A stretch of 64,000 bases of DNA from Antilocapra americana (lineage: Eukaryota; Chordata; Mammalia; Artiodactyla; Antilocapridae): the NCBI GenBank assembly GCA_007570785.1, contig ML660777.1, forward strand, positions 5,774,587-5,838,586, written 5' to 3'. Below, in pieces: positions 57,190 to 64,000 of this stretch. The notes below the pieces were generated by a model, which saw only the letters and a list, made by a program, of their open reading frames with translations, ran no database searches and was not told the DNA's origin. Position 1 is the first letter of the stretch, and the number at the start of each line of letters is the position of its first letter. The position numbers were made by a program, and so were the translations under genes.

Positions 57190-59155
57190 GGACCATGTCT
57201 TATCTTTAATTCCCCTGAATTTCTCAACCATGGAGCATTACAGATAAACAGGATTCTGAATCAGAGCAATGAGATGTCACCGAATGATATCTAGATGCTC
57301 CTGGTGCAGCTTTAAGGGCTAGAAATGAAGCCAATGAAGTATACACTGTAAGCCTCTCTGACTTCACAGCCTTGTGGGGACAGCTGGAAAGGAACATACA
57401 CACAGGGTTTTTGCATAGTAGGTGTTGAAGCCATTTTTGTGGAATGAGGGAAGGGGTTGAGGATTCTGCAGAAGTCCTGTGGATGCTAAAGGCATGACCT
57501 GGTTACTCTCTGTCATTGAAAGTTTACAGGGAGGATGAAGGGGTCTTTCCATAAGAGTCTCTCTCACAAAAGCGTTCTCCTCTGAGGTATACTGTGTCCA
57601 GCTCTTGCCAAACTTAAATTGCATCCATGTTAAAGAGGGAAAAAGGCTTTAGCACATTCCTTTGGGGGAATGGAAACAATTTATTTTGTTTGTTTCTAAT
57701 GGAGAAGGTTTGCTCCAGCATCTCACTGTGAGGTCTGAAAATCTGGGTTGAGGACCGCCAGGCAGCTAGAGGAGAGAGAGACAGAGAGAGTCCCTCAGAC
57801 CTTATCAGGTGATTGAAACAGCTGGGGTAGCCAATTATAAAGGCAACCCATAAAACAGAGCTCCCAGATCTAGGTCAGGAATACATCTTTAGCTAAGTAT
57901 TAGATAAATTGGTGTTCTTTCACAATTCTTTACTTGTTTTCCTTAAAGATACTTGTCTTTTAAAATTAAAACACAACAAGTCTTCCTCTGTTGCTCAGCA
58001 CAAACAACTACAATATCTTTTTTTGAGGGAGGGGTTGGGGGTGAGGATGGTTTCTGTTTGCTTTTCCTCCTTGATATTCAGAAAATGAAATTGTCAGGCT
58101 TCCAGTTCACCTTCCTTGGGAGCAGGAAAGTGGACAGCATGGATGCAAATGACCTGAATGATAAGAAGTCAGGAGCTTTTGGAGAGATTCTCAGATTTCC
58201 CAACACGAACTGGTTGATGAGAAACATAAGCACAATTTCTCATCTGCTGGTATTCCCTGAAAGCTTATTTTATAATAGAATTTATTTCCAAAGGGTGGAC
58301 TTAGTCTCCTAACAAGAGTAGAGCGCTGTCATTGCCAAGCTGCAAGTGTCAGAACACAGCCTCAAGGTTAACATGGGTGGCATAAATACCAAGGACAACA
58401 CATCCTCCTCAGAGTTCCCGAGCCTGTAATAAGACTGCTGGCGTGTTCAGTGATGTATGGGCTCTTTTTATTTTCAGCAGAGAGCAGTATGCTTTGGGTC
58501 TTCGAGATACTGTTTGACTGCTTTGCAGAAACCAATCAATAACACACAGGTAAAGTTTTCTGCAAGGCACATAAATCCTAGCATGGGGAGACCAGCTGTT
58601 GTGAGGGTCTGGATTGGTGCCAGTTTCCAACTGGGGAGTCTCAAGGAAATGATCCTGAATCTAGGGCTTTGTTTGGATTTCAATGGAACATAATCGGGCG
58701 ACATCTGGTCCCCCACCTTGTGCTGGCTTGGCCACACTTCCTCCGCTGTGGCTCTGGGCACCTCCTGCAGGGCTTCCTGTGAGTGCCAAGCACCAGTGCC
58801 CTGCCCGTCACCAGCTGCCAATCAGTTTTTCACAGTGGGGGACAGAATAAGAACCTGGGGCCTTGAAAACGCCTGCTGAGAACAACTCATAAAAATGATC
58901 TAAAAATGCAATTTGGGTCCCACTGCCCCACAAGTTACTGGACACGGGACAAAAGAGAATTACAGAATTAACTTTGGGGTTGGAAAAGCGAGCAGAAGGG
59001 ACTGAGGATAAGCATAGGAAATTAGCATGTGGCTACAAGGTGATGGAAAGAGAAAGAAGGGGTGAAAGACCTAATGCATAAGGGTTAATAATAAACAAAT
59101 TCATGGAAATGCGTGTACCCTTACTAATAAGCAGTTTCATTCAAAAGAAGACCAT
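57190..59155. other. AIG1: AIG1 intron with chance-like open frames
   Basis: Holds a 119-codon plus-strand frame at 57953-58312 and an exon-like segment at 58478-58549. Neither resembles a known protein. No repeat was recognised. Confidence 0.4.
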
Positions 59156-59159
59156 TTTC

Positions 59160-59560
59160 ACATATTAAATTAGCAAATCTTTCTTTTAAAATAAGAATAC
59201 CTAATGTTGCAAGAATGAGGTGAAAAACAAACACTCATGAACGCTGGACAAAGAAGACATTGCAAATACTGTTTTGAAAGCAAACTGACCTTATTATCAA
59301 GGGCTCCAAACCTTTTCCCAAAGACTATAATTGAACTTCTGAGGTCTATGCCAAAGAAATAATAATTACCCTGAATAAAACAAATAAACACACCCTTCCT
59401 TGGCTTAGTGAAAAAAAGATATTTTCCCAACCACTACTTACAATAGTAAAATAATTAAAATATATCTTAATGATCTACAATGAGGAAATGTTTTTTAAAC
59501 TAAGCTATAACCACTCAATGGAATATTATGTAGCCATTAAAACACATTAAGAAAAACACT
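59160..59560 (+). mobile_element. Old L1-like fragment
   Basis: Near its end, CACTCAATGGAATATTATGT is a hallmark of the L1 ORF2 end. The upstream part is strongly diverged. Confidence 0.5.
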
Positions 59561-59564
59561 TATA

Positions 59565-61473
59565 TTATCATACTTAGACATCAAAGAAAATCAAAGACGA
59601 CTTATACTATCAAACATAGTTTTAGAAAATCTTGTTTGTAAAATAATCTAAAAAGAACACATTATAATGTTAATGGTGACTTCCTTTGTCTGAAGAACCA
59701 AGAGTCATCTTCTTTCTTGTTTCTACATTTTTCTATTTTTTCAAATGTTCTTCAATTTACATATATTACTTTATTGTTAAAGATAACTTTCATTTAAATG
59801 TTTAAAAGGATACACTAAAGAGAATGTGACATATGTATATGAAAATATTAGAAAGCAGCATTAAAAAAAAGAAATACAAAGAAACAAGGCACAGCTTATA
59901 GCATAAGCTGAGAAGATGAACAGGAGAAAGGGCAAATGAGCAAGTTTCAGATATCAGATATAAAACACAGTGAGGAGGAGGAGGGAGAAGCTTAAATGAG
60001 TGATAAGAAAGGAAGAAAATCTGGCAAAATACCAGGACACAGAAAAGGAAAACGAAAAGGTATCAGATAAAAGTTGTAGAGCTGAATGGTAGAACCCTTT
60101 TGCTTGACTAGAGGGCTATTTAAAAATGCTTGGTCACCATAAGTAACACTGACTTTACAAACAGAAAAGTCAAAGAAGTTTAGGCCAAGTGAAGGAGAGG
60201 TACTAACCTAATTTTCCTTGTACACAGTCATGGCCAAGAATTATGGTGTCTTAGGTTTCAAGTTTTCAAGTAAGTCCGCTGGGGCCGAAGTGTCCTAACA
60301 AATATTCCTGGGGGTTAATATCCCCCTGTTTATCTCTGGTGTTAATTTTATGTATAATATTTCAGGATGGCTAAGCAGATTTGTTTGAGGAGGAATGTAA
60401 AGGGGACAATATTAGAAAAGATTGCAGTGACAAGGCACAGTGAAAACTTCTGAAAAACTGACCACGATGTTTAGGCAGAAAAGTGTAAATGGCATGACTC
60501 TCATTTGTGGCCCCTCTAATGATTTTCTGTCCCTGGACTGGCCCTCTGGGACACTGGAAAGGACAGCTTAATTCTAAGATCTTCTACTTCCTAGATTGTA
60601 AACCTTAAAAAAAAGTCCTCAGTTTTTAGTTCGTTTGATGTATATTGGCTGCCTCTATTCTTTTCTAATTCTGTGTAAAATCCCTTCCTTCATTCTAGAA
60701 ATCCTTAAGAATCCTATTTCTTAAAACCCACATATGATCAAGTAGTAAATTAATGTGATTCTTGGCACCAGTTTCCTCCATTTGAAAGCCATGGATTCCA
60801 AGAATTTCCTTATTTTCTCCACCTCTGCTCCCCTTTTTATGTTGTAGCTTGGAAATATGATGAGATAAAACAGGACAGTGCTTGTTTTCCAGTGGTACCA
60901 TAAACATTAGGCAGGGCTGTTGAGTATGTTAGACTTTCTCCCACAGTGAGTAATTCTTCCAACCTCTTACTGGTGGATGGAGCCTTCCATTTCCTAGAGA
61001 AAAAAGTGCCTTGCCAATGATGTCACCCTGTTTTACCAACATAAAGTATTTAATATTTCCTATGCTACTTGGATTATATAAACCCATTTCCCTTCCCCTG
61101 GTACAGTTTAAATTTACAAGTAGATTTAATATAGAGATGTTTTTGCTAAGCCATAGTATGAAAACACTTCCTCCTGCAAAATTCTTAGACTGCTTTTGGT
61201 TATTTCACTGACACATCCACAGCTGAGCACAGGAGCTGCTGAAAGCCTTTTAGCAGCAGCATCTAGAACCTGTCATCCAATTCTTTGTTCAACAGCACGG
61301 TGACTTAGGTACTCTCACTCTCTCTCGTAACTCACTTGTTTTCTGAAAGATAATCATTGAGAGAAATTTACCATAAACTAACCATTTGCTTTTCCCAGAG
61401 CACAAAGATTACCAGACAACCTAAATCTGCTGCACTAACATCAAGGAGAGAAAATAACTTCAAGAAGCTACTT
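59565..61473. other. AIG1: AIG1 intron, no feature recognised
   Basis: AT-rich, with no exon similarity to AIG1 and no repeat I could name. Confidence 0.45.
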
Positions 61474-61490
61474 AAATTATTGTGAGATTA

Positions 61491-61771
61491 CAGACTTAGA
61501 CAGTGAATTTATGGTTGCTGGGGCAAGGATGGGGGGAGGGGATAGTAAAGGAGTTTGGGATGGACATGTACACACTGCTATATTTAAAATGGATAACCAA
61601 CAAGGACCTACTGTATAGCACATGGAACTCTGCTCAATGTTATCTGGTAGCCTGGGTGGGAGGGGAGTTTGAGGGAAAAAGGATACATGTATATGTACGG
61701 CTGTTCACTGGAAACTATCACAATATCGATAATTGGCTATACCCCAATACAAAATAAAAAGTAAAAAAAGA
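61491..61771 (+). mobile_element. L1 3' end with imperfect TSD
   Basis: GACCTACTGTATAGCACATG, GGATACATGTATATGTACGG and a final AAAATAAAAAG tail. Flanks AAATTATTGTGAGATTA (61474-61490) and AAATCATTGTGAGGTTA (61772-61788) differ at two positions. Confidence 0.92.
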
Positions 61772-62439
61772 AATCATTGTGAGGTTAGAGCTGTTTGCTT
61801 AGCTCATTGCTCTCTTGGTGTTCTGAACTAGATTTCTTTTCTTTTCAGAAGGCAATGATGACTCTAAGTTAATGGAGTTTTAACTTCGCATTTTTGTGAA
61901 CTCAACCCACTGGGGGTTAGTTTGGTGGTGATTCTATTTCTTCAGCTGTGTTGAAAAACCTGAGACTCAAGCATTAAAAAAAAATTGTATATGAAGTAAA
62001 GTTAAGGGTTACAATTTGCCTATGTTATTTCCTTAGCTTTATTCCCTGCCCACCCCCCATTAATTCTGACATTTAACCAAAACTGCTTTTCAGGGGGAAA
62101 CTTGTCTGCTTAGGTCAAGGCCACGAGGAGTCACAGTCAACACCTTAAAATCCAGCCTTGCATGAGCTGCAAGATGCCAATCTTTCCTTCATCTTTCCCT
62201 GTTCCTCTGCACAGGATCCTCCATATCTGGATACAGTAAGATTCTCAGATCATTTCCAGGGGACTATCATTTGTAACTTTTCTTCCCTGTTCCTTCAACT
62301 AAAGAAAAGTTAAAGAGAAAGGAATGCTTTTTGTTTGTGTGTTAACTTTAATGAGCAAAAGGAAGAATGAGGCCAATAGTGGATTTCCTTATGCAAAATA
62401 TACCAATCAGTGAATTAGAAACTTTTGCAAGTGTGGGAT

Positions 62440-62670
62440 GAAAAGTGTAGTGGTTAAGGGGAGTGCTCTCAAATGAGACCAGGGTGGAATTCTAGCTTTT
62501 CACTCACTAGCTTTGTGACATTGGGGCAGAGAGTTAACTTATGTAAACCTCAGTTCATATATCTCTAAAATGGGGTTAAAGAGAATAATTAAATGGTGTT
62601 GTGCAGGAGTAAATCTGACAATGTATATATAAGGTACTGTACCTGGCATATTATAAGCACTCAATTAATA
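62440..62670 (+). repeat. MIR SINE
   Basis: AGTGGTTAAGGGGAGTGCTC, CTAGCTTTGTGACATTGGG, ACCTCAGTTCATATATCTCT and GTACCTGGCATATTATAAGC follow the MIR order over nearly its whole length. Confidence 0.85.
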
Positions 62671-62680
62671 TTTGTGCTCA

Positions 62681-63068
62681 GTTCAGTTCAGTCGCTCAGT
62701 CGTGTCTGACTCTTTGCAACCCGATGAACCACAGTACGCCAGGCCTCCCTATCCATGATCAACTCCCAGAGTTTACCCAAACTCATGTCCATTGAGTCAG
62801 TGATGCTATCCAACCATCTCATCCTCTGTCAACCCCTTCCCCTGCCATCAATCTTTCCCAGCATCAGGGTCTTTTCAAATGAGTCAGCTCTTCTCATCAG
62901 GTGGCCAGAGTATTGGAGTTTCAGCTTCAACATCAGTTCTTCCAATGAACATCCAGGACTGATCTCCCTTAGGATGGACTGGTTGGATCTCCTTGCAGTC
63001 TAAGGGACTCTCAAGAGTCTTCTCCAACACCACTGTTCAAAAATATCAGTTCTTCTGCGCTCAGCTTG
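62681..63068 (-). mobile_element. BovB 3' end, minus
   Basis: TTCAGTTCAGTCGCTCAGTC, GTGATGCTATCCAACCATCT and GGGACTCTCAAGAGTCTTCT; 5'-truncated near 63068. Confidence 0.95.
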
Positions 63069-63074
63069 CTTTGT

Positions 63075-64000
63075 GTTAATTGTTATTTAATTGTTCTTAC
63101 TATAGTCTTTCCTTGACTATATTCTCCATTGTGATCACAGTATCCCAAAGGTTTCAGAGTGACCTTGGAATAAAGTGGACTTAACTTGCTCATCCAGATA
63201 ATCTGTGGCTCTGGATGAATGAATGAACAAATGACTGGTTAAGTTTTCTGGTCCCCAAAGATAAGCAGAAGACAAAAGTAAATTCCAACTATTTAATAAA
63301 CACTGAGTACAATCAAGTGTATTGAACTGAAGTATCAGGTGGGGAGAGCTGTCTTTAAGAAGTAGAAGACTCTCTCTGTCTCCATTTATTCCCTTCTGCA
63401 ATATAATTTTGGCCCATATATATTCTACAGAAATTGTTCAGTTGGCCTTCAGATCACTATATCCAAACCTTACAGAACTGAAACTTGCTGAAAAGAGGCC
63501 AATCCAAAATTAAATTCATTACCTGTCATTTTGCCAAGTCATTTGCTTCTCTAGAGTTCCCTGTCTATTATACAAACAACTGTTCTAAAAAGACATTGTA
63601 TACATTCCCAACTTTGGCCACGAGCATGTTAGACAAGAGGAATCTTTACGATGTTCAGGTTCACATGGGTTTAGAGCTTGGAAGAGGATCCTTATTAGCT
63701 AGGTAGCAGGTGAAGTTACAGTGTAGACAAGCTCACTTAAGAGAAAGGTATGTATTAAGACCAGAAGAGGGCCTGAGGACAAGTCTGGAAGAACTCCATG
63801 TTTAAAGTCAGATGGCACAAGATGAGTCTGCAATGCGGAGCAGAGGAAGGAGCCAGAGAGAGAAAAGGAAAGCCAGAAAGATGCTGTGGATGCCAAGGGT
63901 AGGAAAATGAGAGGATGGAGCAGTTAGTTCCACTCAATTCCTCTGAGAAGACAAAGTAGGACCAAAAATGTCTACCAGTGTCCTGGCCAATGGATCAGCA
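63075..64000. other. AIG1: AIG1 intron, no feature recognised
   Basis: No exon, young repeat or simple repeat was recognised up to the window edge. Confidence 0.45.

Noticed and set aside
57953..58312. 119-codon plus-strand open frame
   Set aside because: No recognisable domain, no splice or promoter context, and it lies in an intron. Composition fits a chance frame.
38718..64000. Search for the preceding AIG1 exon (ending in a GWLNHGM-type motif)
   Set aside because: No minus-strand segment with this motif followed by a donor was found, so the exon is probably beyond the window.
1..64000. A previously undescribed multi-gene system
   Set aside because: The window is explained by one known gene and interspersed repeats. 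No cluster of unknown coding sequences or unexplained repeat architecture of that kind was found.

Overview
This is a mammalian chromosomal window from a pecoran ruminant (cattle, sheep, goat or a relative; I cannot separate these by eye). The evidence is the repeat mix: Bov-tA and Bov-A SINEs, BovB (RTE-type) LINEs, ruminant L1 3' ends, and CHR SINEs of cetartiodactyls, over an older layer of L2, MIR, an ERVL-MaLR remnant and Tigger. Nothing bacterial or plasmid-like is present.

The one gene I can support is AIG1 (androgen-induced gene 1, a multi-pass membrane FAHFA hydrolase) on the minus strand. Three coding exons are visible and join in frame. The first (38602..38717) begins with the codon for the catalytic histidine. 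The second is at 10577..10740. A terminal exon (stop codon 4539..4541) has a 3' UTR running to about 3920, with an AATAAA signal at 3939..3944. Together they encode residues 134-238 of a protein of about 238 residues, so the start, the catalytic threonine and the first exons lie beyond position 64000. The introns measure 6000 bp, 27861 bp and at least 25.3 kb.

Layout: 1-3900 is AT-rich sequence downstream of AIG1, with old minus-strand L1 pieces and one GC-richer exon-like patch. 3920-4576 is the last AIG1 exon. 4577-10576 is intron with a MaLR remnant. 10577-10740 is an exon. 10741-38601 is a repeat-dense intron: a mariner-type hairpin close to the splice acceptor, L2 blocks, a microsatellite, an L1 inserted in a Bov-tA, and a BovB with an internal duplication. 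38602-38717 is an exon. 38718-64000 is upstream intron, with an L1 interrupted by a SINE and by BovB, and many SINEs.

No new multi-gene system is visible. The points worth a second look are the BovB internal duplication, the mariner hairpin 188 bp from an AIG1 splice acceptor, inverted SINE and BovB pairs able to form long intronic RNA duplexes, and two exon-like plus-strand segments with no known gene. Repeat family names come from recognising consensus sequences by eye; borders are approximate unless a target-site duplication (TSD) is given.
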